Assembly: GCA_012841865.1 (NCBI GenBank)
Contig: DUTX01000063.1
Location: 1-64,000 of the forward strand
Direction of reading: 5' to 3'
From: Acholeplasmataceae bacterium
GTDB lineage: Bacteria; Bacillota_I; Bacilli_A; ML615J-28; CAG-698
DNA: 64,000 nucleotides
Below, in pieces: positions 44,714-52,965 of this stretch (its first letter is position 1; every line of letters starts with the position of its first letter). The notes beneath the pieces were generated by a model. The model did not search any database, was not told where the DNA came from, and worked only from the letters and a program-made list of their open reading frames with translations. The position numbers were made by a program, and so were the translations under genes.

Positions 44714-44814
44714 ATTGGAAAATCAATTTCCTTTTTGATTTTCTAATCACATTTATTTACGAGATTGTGTTTTCCTGAGTGTTGGTTTAAAACGGTTAGT
44801 TAGAAAAAGAAAAA

Positions 44815-45130
44815 ATGAATCATGCTCCTATTATTGAGGGTGTTATTTTTAATTCATTGGAAGACAAATTACATTCTCTTTTCGAAACATTAGTGGGTTT
44901 TTCGTTCACTTTTTATACAATTTCATCAGCTTTTATTGAAAAAACAATAAAGCCTCGGACAATAGATTTAGCTATTGGGTAATAGCAACGATTCTTTCAA
45001 TATTAATGTTTACCTTTTGGATTACTCTGGTATATGGCAGAGGTTAATCTTTATTATTTCATTTACCTGGTTGGTTTTTATGCTTGAAAGATTTAGGTCT
45101 TTTCACCCAAACGAATCTAGCACAACATAA
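44815..45130 (+). pseudogene. DUF998-like membrane protein remnant
   Basis: Begins as MNHAPIIEGV with LEDKLHSLFETLVGFSFTF, which ends at TAA 44980. The coding sense then continues in other frames: ILSILMFTFWIT, then DYSGIWQRLIFIISFTW and FMLERFRSFHP, ending at 45130. The D-K-L-H-S and SGIWQR motifs are typical of DUF998-like multi-pass proteins. At least two frameshifts or small deletions are needed, so it is a decayed gene. Confidence 0.6.
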
Positions 45131-45263
45131 ATCGAGACAAGATTATATTGTAGGAGAATAATAAATATTTGTTAATTAGCACTGATTATTCTCCTTTTTT
45201 CGAAATATTTTTTTCCTATTTAGGATACTTATAAATCTCTTCTAAATATCTCTAAATTTCTCA

Positions 45264-45303
45264 AACTGAAAAGGTTGAGTTTTCTCAGTTGTTGGTTTAT
45301 AAT
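45264..45303 (+). promoter_or_regulatory. Promoter of the XRE-TPR gene with flanking palindrome
   Basis: -35 TTGAGT (45275-45280), 17-bp spacer, -10 TATAAT (45298-45303). An inverted pair AACTGA/TCAGTT (45264-45269/45285-45290) straddles the -35 box and could be an operator. Confidence 0.6.
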
Positions 45304-45323
45304 ACCTAATTAGGAGGGGTGAA

Positions 45324-46559
45324 ATGATAACTAAACCAGAAAAGCTCAAAGCACTGTTACGCAGAAAAACAAAAAGTAACAAAACTTACTTGTACAGCCA
45401 GATTATTAAAAACGAAAGGCTAAAACGGCATATGACTTTAGAGGAAATGGCAAAGGGGATATGTTCGGTCAGTTACCTCTGTAAAGTCGAGAAGAACGCT
45501 ATTGAACCAGATGAATCTTATATTAAGGCAATCTTTGAAAAGGTTAATCTTGATTACGATAAGGTTGGAAAGAACATATTAGAAGATGGGATCAGGAAGC
45601 TCTTACAATATTATCTCAACAGAAATTATGAAGGTATAAAAGTTCTTTACGAAGAAATCGAAGATTCAATTTTTAATGCTAATAATTATTTAATCAAAGG
45701 TTTATATTTTTTAAACAAAAAAGATTACCGCGAGTTTCGAAAAGTCATTCGGACCTTAGATAAGATTAAGGACACCTTGCTTCGTGATGATGTCGGCGTA
45801 ATGTTATTTTTGGTTGTAGAATATTATATCGAGACTTATCAATTCAACGAAGCCTATGATCATCTCCGTTATTTACATGATAATTTTGAATATCCGGAAT
45901 TGAATTGGCTTATTCATGAACAACATTTTCGGGTCGGTTTACATCTGGGAAGATATCCGATGGCGATGAAACATTATTTAAAATTAATGAAAAACATCAA
46001 TATCGGTTATCCTACCAAGAAACAAACCATCATGAAATTAATGTTACTTTCCTTAAAAGCTGAGGAATATTATGAAGAGGTAGAAAAGGAGATAATGAAT
46101 TTCCAAGAAGAAACAGATGATTATGATTATTACCAAGAAGTTTTTTATTGGAAATTAGTGATTTTAATCAAAGGAAGAAACTATCTTGAAGTTTTTGATA
46201 AGATTATTAAAGAAGATTTGTTTCAAGATGTTCGCTTTATCGGGCTCTTGGTTTATGCCGCCGATAACATCAATGACGAAAATTATTGGAGGCAGGCGGT
46301 CGATATTGCAGAAAAACATTCTTATCAAGAAACCGATGCTTTTTTATACAAATTGATCAGGTTTTTCGTTTTAAAAATGACAAGTGATAAGAAACATTTG
46401 GTAATTGAATATTTGAAGTATAATTTGCTTCCGGTAAGAAATACTTATTATCACCATCTTTTATCACGGGCTTATGAGGATTATTATGTTAATTATTTAT
46501 GTAATAGTTCGAAATATAAGGAAGCAGTTAAATTTCTTTCGAAACAAAGAAGCGGATGA
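45324..46559 (+). CDS. XRE-family regulator with helical repeat (TPR-like) domain
   Basis: 411 residues. An HTH_3 domain at about 25-80 (RLKRHMTLEEMAKGICSVSYLCKVEKN) is followed by a long helical region with TPR-like pairs (AYDHLRYLHDNF, GLHLGRYPMAMKHYLKLM). This is the layout of Rgg/PlcR-type (RNPP-like) sensors, which often bind peptides. No small peptide gene is evident beside it. A good AGGAGG site precedes the start. It ends at a terminator and is separate from trmR. Confidence 0.82.
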   Translation: MITKPEKLKALLRRKTKSNKTYLYSQIIKNERLKRHMTLEEMAKGICSVSYLCKVEKNAIEPDESYIKAIFEKVNLDYDKVGKNILEDGIRKLLQYYLNRNYEGIKVLYEEIEDSIFNANNYLIKGLYFLNKKDYREFRKVIRTLDKIKDTLLRDDVGVMLFLVVEYYIETYQFNEAYDHLRYLHDNFEYPELNWLIHEQHFRVGLHLGRYPMAMKHYLKLMKNINIGYPTKKQTIMKLMLLSLKAEEYYEEVEKEIMNFQEETDDYDYYQEVFYWKLVILIKGRNYLEVFDKIIKEDLFQDVRFIGLLVYAADNINDENYWRQAVDIAEKHSYQETDAFLYKLIRFFVLKMTSDKKHLVIEYLKYNLLPVRNTYYHHLLSRAYEDYYVNYLCNSSKYKEAVKFLSKQRSG

Positions 46560-46576
46560 TAAATATCCGCTTTTAT
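46550..46576 (+). terminator. Terminator of the XRE-TPR gene
   Basis: An 8-bp stem AAGCGGAT/ATCCGCTT (46550-46557/46565-46572), T-rich tail. Confidence 0.78.
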
Positions 46577-46583
46577 AAAATAC

Positions 46584-46612
46584 TTGTATAAAAGGTTGTT
46601 TTAGTGTATAAT
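46584..46612 (+). promoter_or_regulatory. Promoter of the trmR operon
   Basis: TTGTAT (46584-46589), 17-bp spacer, TATAAT (46607-46612). The ATG of trmR follows 23 bases later. Confidence 0.75.
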
Positions 46613-46634
46613 AGTTCATATTCAAGGTGATAAC

Positions 46635-47261
46635 ATGAACGAATATTTTGGAAACCTTAATGTTTTGCCGACTAGCAAAGTAATTAAGGATATGAGAAAA
46701 TATGTGGAAACAAACAAAATACCGGTAATTAACGATGAAGCTTTGCTTTTTTTCCTGCATTTGCTTGATGTTTTAAAACCAAAAAGAATTTTAGAAATCG
46801 GAACAGCGATCGGTTTTTGGGCGATAAATATTGCAACTTACGACGAAGAAGTTCTGATTGATACGATTGAAAAAAGCGAATTTATGTTTTCGGAAGCAAG
46901 CAAAAACATTCGGAAAGCAAAATTAATCGAAAGAATCAATGTCTTTTTAGGAGATGCTTTAGAATTTGAATTGGACAAGCTCTCTTCGGAATATGACATT
47001 ATTTTTATTGACGCTTCCAAAGCTCAATATATTAAATTCTTTGAGAAATACGAACACTTGTTGACTCCGGATGGGGTCATCATTTCTGATAATTTATTGT
47101 TTCATGGTTTTGTAAATAATTCTAAAATGATTGAAAGCAAGAATCTTCGTCATTTAGTCGAAAAGGTTGAAGCATATAATAATTTTTTAGCCAGAAATAG
47201 GAATTATGATACCAAATTTTTTGCTATCGGGGACGGAATTGCTGTTTCCAGAAAGGTGTAA
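46635..47261 (+). CDS. trmR: tRNA 5-hydroxyuridine methyltransferase
   Basis: 208 residues. An SAM-binding motif ILEIGTAIGFWAIN and a metal-dependent O-methyltransferase pattern (IIFIDASKAQYIKFFE, IISDNLLFHG) are seen. In B. subtilis TrmR (YrrM) converts ho5U34 to mo5U34 in wobble positions. The next two genes (U32 peptidase-like) make ho5U34, so this set forms one pathway. It begins the operon that runs to greA and asnA. Confidence 0.9.
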   Translation: MNEYFGNLNVLPTSKVIKDMRKYVETNKIPVINDEALLFFLHLLDVLKPKRILEIGTAIGFWAINIATYDEEVLIDTIEKSEFMFSEASKNIRKAKLIERINVFLGDALEFELDKLSSEYDIIFIDASKAQYIKFFEKYEHLLTPDGVIISDNLLFHGFVNNSKMIESKNLRHLVEKVEAYNNFLARNRNYDTKFFAIGDGIAVSRKV

Positions 47262-47266
47262 AGACG

Positions 47267-48139
47267 ATGAAACTGCTTGCTGATTTGAAATCTATAACAA
47301 ACATCTCCAAATACCAAGCAGACGGACTTATTTTTTCCGATTCAGAATTTTCTTGTGCCGTGGAATCACTATTTGCTTTTGAGGAAATTGAAGAAATAGT
47401 AAGGTATTGTCAGAAAAATAAGCTAATAAGCGTTCTTAACATCGACAGGATCATCGCCGAAGATGAACTGTCTTTCTTATTCTCAAAGCTGGAAAAGTTT
47501 TTAGAACTGGGAATTGATTATTATATCTTTGGCGACTTTTCGATTCTTTCTTATTTTCGAAAACGAGGTGAGGAAGGGCGCTTAATTTATAATCCGAAAA
47601 CTCTGATTACAAATTCCGCCGATGCGTATCTTTACAAAGAAATGGGAATTAAGGTTGCCATCAGCAACGAACTTAATTTTAATGATATCCTTGCAATCAG
47701 TAAGGTCGGAAATGGTATTTTTGAAATCTACGGCCACCATCAAATCTTTTATTCGAAAAGGCCGCTTTTAAGTAGTTTTTCCAAACACTATAACTTAAAC
47801 AAAAATCTAGATAATACTTTGTTGCACCTGCAAGAAGAAAAAAGAGAAGCGCTTTACCCGGTTTATGAGTCTAAACATGGGACCTTTATTTATACTTCTT
47901 ATCGTTATGCGCTTTTTTTAGAGCTTCCTTACTTAAAAGATGAGCTTTTATTCGGCCGAATCAATCCGACTTTTATAGAGGAAGAAGAAGTAATAGAAAT
48001 TATTTCTTTGTATAAAAAAGCGCTAGCAAGCACTGAAACTGAAGTTAAATCATTGTATGAAGAATTAATTAAAATAAATGCAAATATTGAAAGAGGCTTT
48101 TTGGAAAAGAAAAGCGTTCTTTTAAAGGAGGAAGAATGA
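47267..48139 (+). CDS. trhP1: U32 family tRNA uridine hydroxylase subunit, TrhP1 type
   Basis: 290 residues. A U32 fold with weak motifs: DYYIFGDFSILSYFRKRG, YNPKTLITNSADAYLYKEMGIK, and GIFEIYGHHQIFYSKRPLL. No Fe-S cysteine cluster is evident. It corresponds by position and length to B. subtilis YrrN (TrhP1). With TrhP2 it makes prephenate-dependent 5-hydroxyuridine in tRNA. It overlaps the next gene by 4 bp. Confidence 0.82.
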   Translation: MKLLADLKSITNISKYQADGLIFSDSEFSCAVESLFAFEEIEEIVRYCQKNKLISVLNIDRIIAEDELSFLFSKLEKFLELGIDYYIFGDFSILSYFRKRGEEGRLIYNPKTLITNSADAYLYKEMGIKVAISNELNFNDILAISKVGNGIFEIYGHHQIFYSKRPLLSSFSKHYNLNKNLDNTLLHLQEEKREALYPVYESKHGTFIYTSYRYALFLELPYLKDELLFGRINPTFIEEEEVIEIISLYKKALASTETEVKSLYEELIKINANIERGFLEKKSVLLKEEE

Positions 48140-49329
48140 TCGAACTGCTAGCTCCGGCGGGAAATTTAGAAAAACTTAAAATTGCGGTTCATTACGGAGC
48201 CGATGCCGTTTATATCGGCGGTAAACAATTCAGCTTAAGAGCCCGGGCCAGCAATTTTTCGCTTGCGGATATTGAGGAAGGTGTAAAGTTTGCTCATAAA
48301 CATAATGCGAAAGTATATGTGACGATGAATATCGTTCCTCATGGCGAAGATTTAGAGGGCTTGTCGGAATATCTAGAAGAACTTGAAAGAGCCGAAGTAG
48401 ACGGAATCATTCTCACAAGTCCGTATTATGCAAAAAAGGCTAAACGCCACGCTCCGAAATTAGAACTTCATCTCAGCACTCAGTTTTCCGCCTCTAATTC
48501 GTCTACCCTTAATTTCTTTAAAGAATACGGCTTTAAAAGAGCGGTTCTCGCCCGGGAAGTCGGTTTGCATGAAATTGCTTTAATCAGAGAAAACACTGAC
48601 CTTGATTTAGAAGTCTTCATTCATGGCGGAATGTGTGTCTCTTATTCCGGGCGCTGCATGTTAAGCAATCACTTAACAAATCGAGATGCGAACCGGGGCG
48701 GTTGCGCGCATTCATGTCGGTGGAATTATTTACTCTACCAAGCAGGAGAAGAAGTGTTTCCGGGATATTTTAAAATGGGTTCCAAAGATTTGCAGGGATT
48801 AAGGGCGGTTCCGGAGTTAATTGATTTGGGTGTAAAATCACTAAAAATTGAAGGTCGGATGAAATCGGTCTATTATATAGCGACTGTTGTTCGGGTTTAC
48901 CGGATGTTAATCGATGAATACATTAAGACCGGTAAAATTAAGGACTTTAAATTTTATGAAGAAGAGATCAACAAAGCTGAAAATCGTGCGACCGCAACCG
49001 GCTTTTTATATCAAACAGCCGGAGAGGATGCTCAACTTTATGAAAGTTCCACTCAACCAACAAATGAATTCCTCGGTATTGTCCTTGATTATGATGAGGA
49101 AATGGGAATAGTAACAGTTGAGGAAAGGAATTATTTCGAGGTCGGAACCGAAGTCGAATTCTTCGGACCGAATCTTTCCAATACTGCGTTTTTTATTACA
49201 GAAATGTATGATGAAAATATGGAGCCAATCGCTGTTGCTCGGCATGCGAAACAGATCGTAAAGTTTCGGGTGCCCTTCCGTTTAAAGCCCTATGATATGT
49301 TTCGAAAAACGCTATTATCAAATGTCTAA
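48136..49329 (+). CDS. trhP2: U32 family tRNA uridine hydroxylase subunit, TrhP2 type
   Basis: 397 residues. The N-terminus MIELLAPAGNLEKLKIAVHYGADAVYIGG and the cysteine set in HGGMCVSYSGRCMLSNH and GGCAHSCRW (Fe-S ligands) define U32 proteins. A C-terminal beta-barrel domain follows. It is the YrrO/TrhP2 counterpart, which hydroxylates uridine-34 of tRNA with prephenate. Because it hydroxylates independently of O2, it suits an anaerobe. Confidence 0.9.
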   Translation: MIELLAPAGNLEKLKIAVHYGADAVYIGGKQFSLRARASNFSLADIEEGVKFAHKHNAKVYVTMNIVPHGEDLEGLSEYLEELERAEVDGIILTSPYYAKKAKRHAPKLELHLSTQFSASNSSTLNFFKEYGFKRAVLAREVGLHEIALIRENTDLDLEVFIHGGMCVSYSGRCMLSNHLTNRDANRGGCAHSCRWNYLLYQAGEEVFPGYFKMGSKDLQGLRAVPELIDLGVKSLKIEGRMKSVYYIATVVRVYRMLIDEYIKTGKIKDFKFYEEEINKAENRATATGFLYQTAGEDAQLYESSTQPTNEFLGIVLDYDEEMGIVTVEERNYFEVGTEVEFFGPNLSNTAFFITEMYDENMEPIAVARHAKQIVKFRVPFRLKPYDMFRKTLLSNV

Positions 49330-49436
49330 ATTAACATGATGTGAATATAATGTGTATATAAATAATAAAAAATAAAACGCTTGCTTTCTGTTAAGCATTT
49401 TGATATAATAATTTTAAAATTTATGGAGGGAACAAA

Positions 49437-49898
49437 ATGGTTGAAAAACATCACTTGACTACAGCAGGATTAGATAAATTAAAAATGGAGCTGGATGATT
49501 TAAAAAACATTGAAAGAAGCCGCATCATTGAATCATTAAAAGAAGCGCGGGCTCAAGGGGATCTTTCGGAAAACGCTGATTATGATGCAGCGCGTGACGA
49601 ACAAGCCCGAATCGAAGCAAGAATTAAAGAACTGGAAAAGATTATAAAAAATTCAGTTATTATTGAAAATAATTCTTCTGCCTCAAATTTAGGTAAGACA
49701 ATCACTTTAGAATTTGATGACGGCTCCGTCGATGAATTCGTACTTGTTGGCAGTCTTGAAGCCGATCCCTTAAACGGTAAAATTTCCAATGAATCACCCT
49801 TAGGTGGAGCGATTTTACATCATAAAGTCGGAGATAAAGTGCTTGTAAAACCGGATAACGGCGAAAAATTTTACGTAACGATTAAAAAGATAAAGTAA
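49437..49898 (+). CDS. greA: Transcription elongation factor GreA
   Basis: 153 residues. An N-terminal coiled coil (LTTAGLDKLKMELDDLKNIERSRIIESLKEARAQGDLSENADYDAA, whose GDLSEN tip acts at the RNAP active site) and a C-terminal FKBP-like domain. It rescues backtracked RNA polymerase by stimulating transcript cleavage. Its order after the U32 genes matches B. subtilis. A GGAGGG site precedes the ATG. Confidence 0.97.
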   Translation: MVEKHHLTTAGLDKLKMELDDLKNIERSRIIESLKEARAQGDLSENADYDAARDEQARIEARIKELEKIIKNSVIIENNSSASNLGKTITLEFDDGSVDEFVLVGSLEADPLNGKISNESPLGGAILHHKVGDKVLVKPDNGEKFYVTIKKIK

Positions 49899-49909
49899 CG
49901 GTTAACCCT

Positions 49910-50914
49910 ATGCTTTATGATTATACAAAAAACTATGTTCCTTTACTTGACTTGATGGAGACCCAAAAGGCAATCAAGCTGGTAAAGGACAATTTTGAAA
50001 AGAAACTAGCGGAAAGACTCGATTTAACCAGAGTTACAGCGCCCTTGGTCGTTTATGAAAAATCTGGTCTTAATGACCATTTAAGCGGGGTTGAACGCCC
50101 CGTTAGTTTTGAACTAAAAGCAACCGGAGAAATTGTGGAAATCGTCCAATCTCTTGCGAAGTGGAAAAGAATGGCTTTAGGAAAATATGATTTTCGGCCC
50201 CGCTATGGTTTATATACCGATATGAATGCAATCAGAAAAGATGAAGAACTCGATAATTTGCATTCTCTTTATGTTGATCAGTGGGACTGGGAACAATGCA
50301 TTTTTGAAAGCGACCGTAATCTCGATTATTTACAAAAAATCGTTAGAAAAATCGTGAGTGCAATTGCGGAAACGAAGGATATGGTTAATCAAGCTTTTCC
50401 GAAACTGAAACTTAATTTCTCCAAAGATGTTTTCTTTATCACAGCGCAAGAACTTCAAAGACTCTATCCGGATTTATCTCCCAAAGAAAGAGAAAACGCG
50501 ATTGCGCGAGTCCATAAAACGGTTTTTATCATCGGAATCGGTTGGCCTTTAGGGGACGGAAAACCCCATGATTTAAGAGCACCCGACTATGATGACTGGA
50601 ATTTAAACGGCGATATACTCATCTGGTATGAACCCTTAAACACAGCGATAGAGTTATCCTCTATGGGTATCAGGGTTGATGCCACTTCCTTAACAAAGCA
50701 ACTGGAAGCAACAAATACTACCTCTAGGCTTAAGTTTTCCTTCCATCAGAATATCAGCAACAATAAACTGCCTTTTTCCATCGGTGGCGGTATCGGGCAA
50801 AGCCGGCTTTGTCTCGTGATGTTAGAAAAGTGTCACATCGGCGAAGTACAGGCTTCGCTTTGGGAAGATGAAGATTTAAAGGAACTTGAACGCCTAGGCA
50901 TTCCGATTCTTTAA
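49910..50914 (+). CDS. asnA: Aspartate--ammonia ligase (asparagine synthetase A)
   Basis: 334 residues, the AsnA length. DLMETQKAIKLVKDNFEKKLAERLDLTRVTAPL and GIGQSRLCLVMLEKCHIGEVQ are class II-synthetase-like motifs. It makes asparagine from aspartate and free ammonia, which fits with ammonia assimilation by GdhA. It follows greA by 11 bases. Confidence 0.96.
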   Translation: MLYDYTKNYVPLLDLMETQKAIKLVKDNFEKKLAERLDLTRVTAPLVVYEKSGLNDHLSGVERPVSFELKATGEIVEIVQSLAKWKRMALGKYDFRPRYGLYTDMNAIRKDEELDNLHSLYVDQWDWEQCIFESDRNLDYLQKIVRKIVSAIAETKDMVNQAFPKLKLNFSKDVFFITAQELQRLYPDLSPKERENAIARVHKTVFIIGIGWPLGDGKPHDLRAPDYDDWNLNGDILIWYEPLNTAIELSSMGIRVDATSLTKQLEATNTTSRLKFSFHQNISNNKLPFSIGGGIGQSRLCLVMLEKCHIGEVQASLWEDEDLKELERLGIPIL

Positions 50915-50961
50915 AATGCCCAAATATCACCTTTCATCATATAATATAATGAGGTGATCTG

Positions 50962-51081
50962 ATGCGACGCAGTGGTGTAATCCTGGTGGCTGTGGTATTG
51001 TTTTTATTGGTCGTTTTGAAATTCATAGGAGGATTCTCTTGGAATGATTTGATCTTTCCAAAAAAGGAATCATATGAGTAA
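50962..51081 (+). CDS. Small membrane protein, 39 residues
   Basis: Starts after GAGGTGATCTG. MRRSGVILVA then a hydrophobic helix and a short C-terminal tail (WNDLIFPKKESYE). A single transmembrane segment with an Arg-rich cytoplasmic end. The terminator begins at its stop codon, which supports an expressed unit. No family recognised. Confidence 0.6.
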   Translation: MRRSGVILVAVVLFLLVVLKFIGGFSWNDLIFPKKESYE

Positions 51082-51108
51082 AAATCTGGTCTCTTGCCAG
51101 ATTTTTTA
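51081..51108 (+). terminator. Terminator after the small membrane protein
   Basis: A 9-bp stem AAAATCTGG/CCAGATTTT (51081-51089/51097-51105) with T-run. Confidence 0.9.
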
Positions 51109-51177
51109 TTTTAAAAGCATATTCATAATATTAAAAATTATTCTGGTTTATAATAAAGAAAAGAAAGGAGGAGTCAG

Positions 51178-51630
51178 ATGCTTAAAGTAGGTCAAATTGC
51201 TCCGGAATTCACCTTAAATGATCAGTTTGGAAATCAAATTAGCCTTTCTTCGTTTAAAGGCAAGAAAGTAGTAATCTATTTTTATCCGAAAGACCATACC
51301 CCCGGCTGTACTAGACAAGCCTGTGCATTCCGGGACGCATTTACAGGTTTTAAGGAAAAAGATATTGTTGTAATCGGAATCAGTAAAGATTCAATAGATT
51401 CGCATCGGAAGTTTGTTGATGATTATGAGTTGCCCTTTATTTTGCTTTCCGACCCCGATTTAGAAGTAATCAAGGCTTATGAAGTTTGGGTTGAAAAGAC
51501 TAATTTTGGAAAAAAATCCTTCGGTGTCAGTCGTTCAACTTATGTTCTTGATGAGGAAGGAAGAATTATTAAAGTTTTTAAAAAGGCTAATCCGGATACA
51601 AATGCTGAAGAAATTTTAAAATTACTTTGA
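51178..51630 (+). CDS. bcp: Peroxiredoxin of the Bcp/PrxQ type
   Basis: 150 residues. The peroxidatic Cys is in KDHTPGCTRQACAFRD, with a second Cys five residues later as typical for Bcp. It reduces peroxides with thioredoxin. An AAAGGAGGAG site precedes the ATG. It ends at a bidirectional terminator shared with the sigma factor gene. Confidence 0.96.
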   Translation: MLKVGQIAPEFTLNDQFGNQISLSSFKGKKVVIYFYPKDHTPGCTRQACAFRDAFTGFKEKDIVVIGISKDSIDSHRKFVDDYELPFILLSDPDLEVIKAYEVWVEKTNFGKKSFGVSRSTYVLDEEGRIIKVFKKANPDTNAEEILKLL

Positions 51631-51636
51631 TGAATA

Positions 51637-51672
51637 AAACCGTCTGTCCAGGGAAAACTGAACAGACGGTTT
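51637..51672. terminator. Bidirectional terminator
   Basis: An 11-bp stem AAACCGTCTGT/ACAGACGGTTT (51637-51647/51662-51672). Serves bcp on plus and the sigma factor on minus. Confidence 0.9.
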
Positions 51673-52342
51673 ATTTTTTGATTTTTAGATAAAGTTTTGT
51701 TAAGGCTCTTTTTTCGATTCGCGAGACATAACTTCTGGAAATATTTAAACTTTTCGCAATCTCTCTTTGCGTTTCAACTTTTCTGCCGTTTAAACCGAAT
51801 CTCCGCGAAATAATATCTAGTTCGCGCGAATTTAAGATTTTTAAAGCTTCGTTGATGGTCGCAACTTTCTCTTCAAACTCCAGTTTTTCTAGTGCTGATT
51901 TCGCGGGGTCTTCAATGACATCGCTTAATTTAATTTCGTTTCCTTCCTTATCGGAACCGATTGAAGAATCAAGCCAAGTGATCTGTCTTTTTCGGCGTGA
52001 ACTTCTCAGATACATTAAAATCTCGTTTTCAATGCAACGAGCGGCATAGGTTGCCAGTTTCGTATTGGATGTAAAATTATAGGTATCGACAGCTTTGATT
52101 AAACCAAAAGCGCCGATAGAAAGCAAATCTTCCCTGTCTTCTTTGGTATTTTCAAACTTTTTTACAATATGCGCAACCAAACGGAGATTATGTTCAATCA
52201 GCTTGGTGCGCGCATCATCATCGCCCTCCTGCCAGAGTTTTAAATATTTTTCTTCCTCTTCGGAACTTAAGACTTCCGGAAAGCTTTGGGAGCTGACGGT
52301 TCCAAAAAGGGGCAGCAAGAGGAGCGCCAATAATTCAATCAT
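51671..52342 (-). CDS. SigK-like RNA polymerase sigma factor with hydrophobic N-terminus
   Basis: 223 residues with start at 52342 after AAGGAGA. Sigma regions 2 to 4 are complete: LIEHNLRLVAHIVKKFENT, LATYAARCIENEILMYLR, and the C-terminal QREIAKSLNISRSYVSRIEKRAL. These are closest in pattern to sporulation sigma-K/sigma-E. Residues 1-16 (MIELLALLLLPLFGTV) form a hydrophobic stretch in the place of the cleaved pro-sequence of sigma-K. A SpoIVFB-like protease is encoded 10 kb away. Whether this organism sporulates is not shown. Confidence 0.85.
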   Translation of the reverse strand: MIELLALLLLPLFGTVSSQSFPEVLSSEEEEKYLKLWQEGDDDARTKLIEHNLRLVAHIVKKFENTKEDREDLLSIGAFGLIKAVDTYNFTSNTKLATYAARCIENEILMYLRSSRRKRQITWLDSSIGSDKEGNEIKLSDVIEDPAKSALEKLEFEEKVATINEALKILNSRELDIISRRFGLNGRKVETQREIAKSLNISRSYVSRIEKRALTKLYLKIKK

Positions 52343-52407
52343 ATATTTTCTCCTTTTCTTTAGACTTTTAGCAGAAGTTTTGGTATAATATTTTAACGGA
52401 GGATTAT

Positions 52408-52965
52408 ATGTTACAGTTGTTTTACCCATTATCGAAATTTATTCCCTACGATTGCTACCAAGATGTTTTTTCCATCAATTACAATAAATTATATGAAGAC
52501 GGAAAAAGAATAATACTACTTGACATCGATAACACCTTAATACCTTACGATGTCATCCTGCCGACACCGGAAATAAAAGCTTTGGTTTCGGAGCTTGAAA
52601 ATATTGGTTTTAAAATTATTTTGATTTCTAATAATAATTATAAACGGGTTAGTGTGTTTGCGGAAGCTTTGGGCTTACCATTTGTCTCTAATGCCTTAAA
52701 ACCTTTTGGCCGCGGTTATCGCAAGATTATAAAAATGGTTAAACCTAAGAGCAACCAAGAGATTATTGCAGTGGGCGATCAACTGATGACCGATGTCTTA
52801 GGCGGCAATCGCTTTGGAATCGATGTGATTTTAGTCCGGCCGGTGAAGAAGAAAAGCGAAATTTGGTATACCAAACTTAACCGCCTTAACGAAAGGCAGG
52901 TATTAAATGGTTTTAAACGTCGTTACCCGGATGTATATCAAAAGATTGAAGGGATTACGAAATGA
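52408..52965 (+). CDS. yqeG: YqeG family HAD phosphatase
   Basis: 185 residues. The catalytic LLDIDNTLIPYD (DxDxT) is at about 37-42 and the later VGDQLMTDVLGGN motif binds Mg. It is an HAD IIIA-type phosphatase of unknown substrate, conserved next to yqeH in Firmicutes. It overlaps yqeH by 4 bp. A -10 box (TATAAT, 52384-52389) precedes it and is divergent from the sigma factor. Confidence 0.93.
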   Translation: MLQLFYPLSKFIPYDCYQDVFSINYNKLYEDGKRIILLDIDNTLIPYDVILPTPEIKALVSELENIGFKIILISNNNYKRVSVFAEALGLPFVSNALKPFGRGYRKIIKMVKPKSNQEIIAVGDQLMTDVLGGNRFGIDVILVRPVKKKSEIWYTKLNRLNERQVLNGFKRRYPDVYQKIEGITK

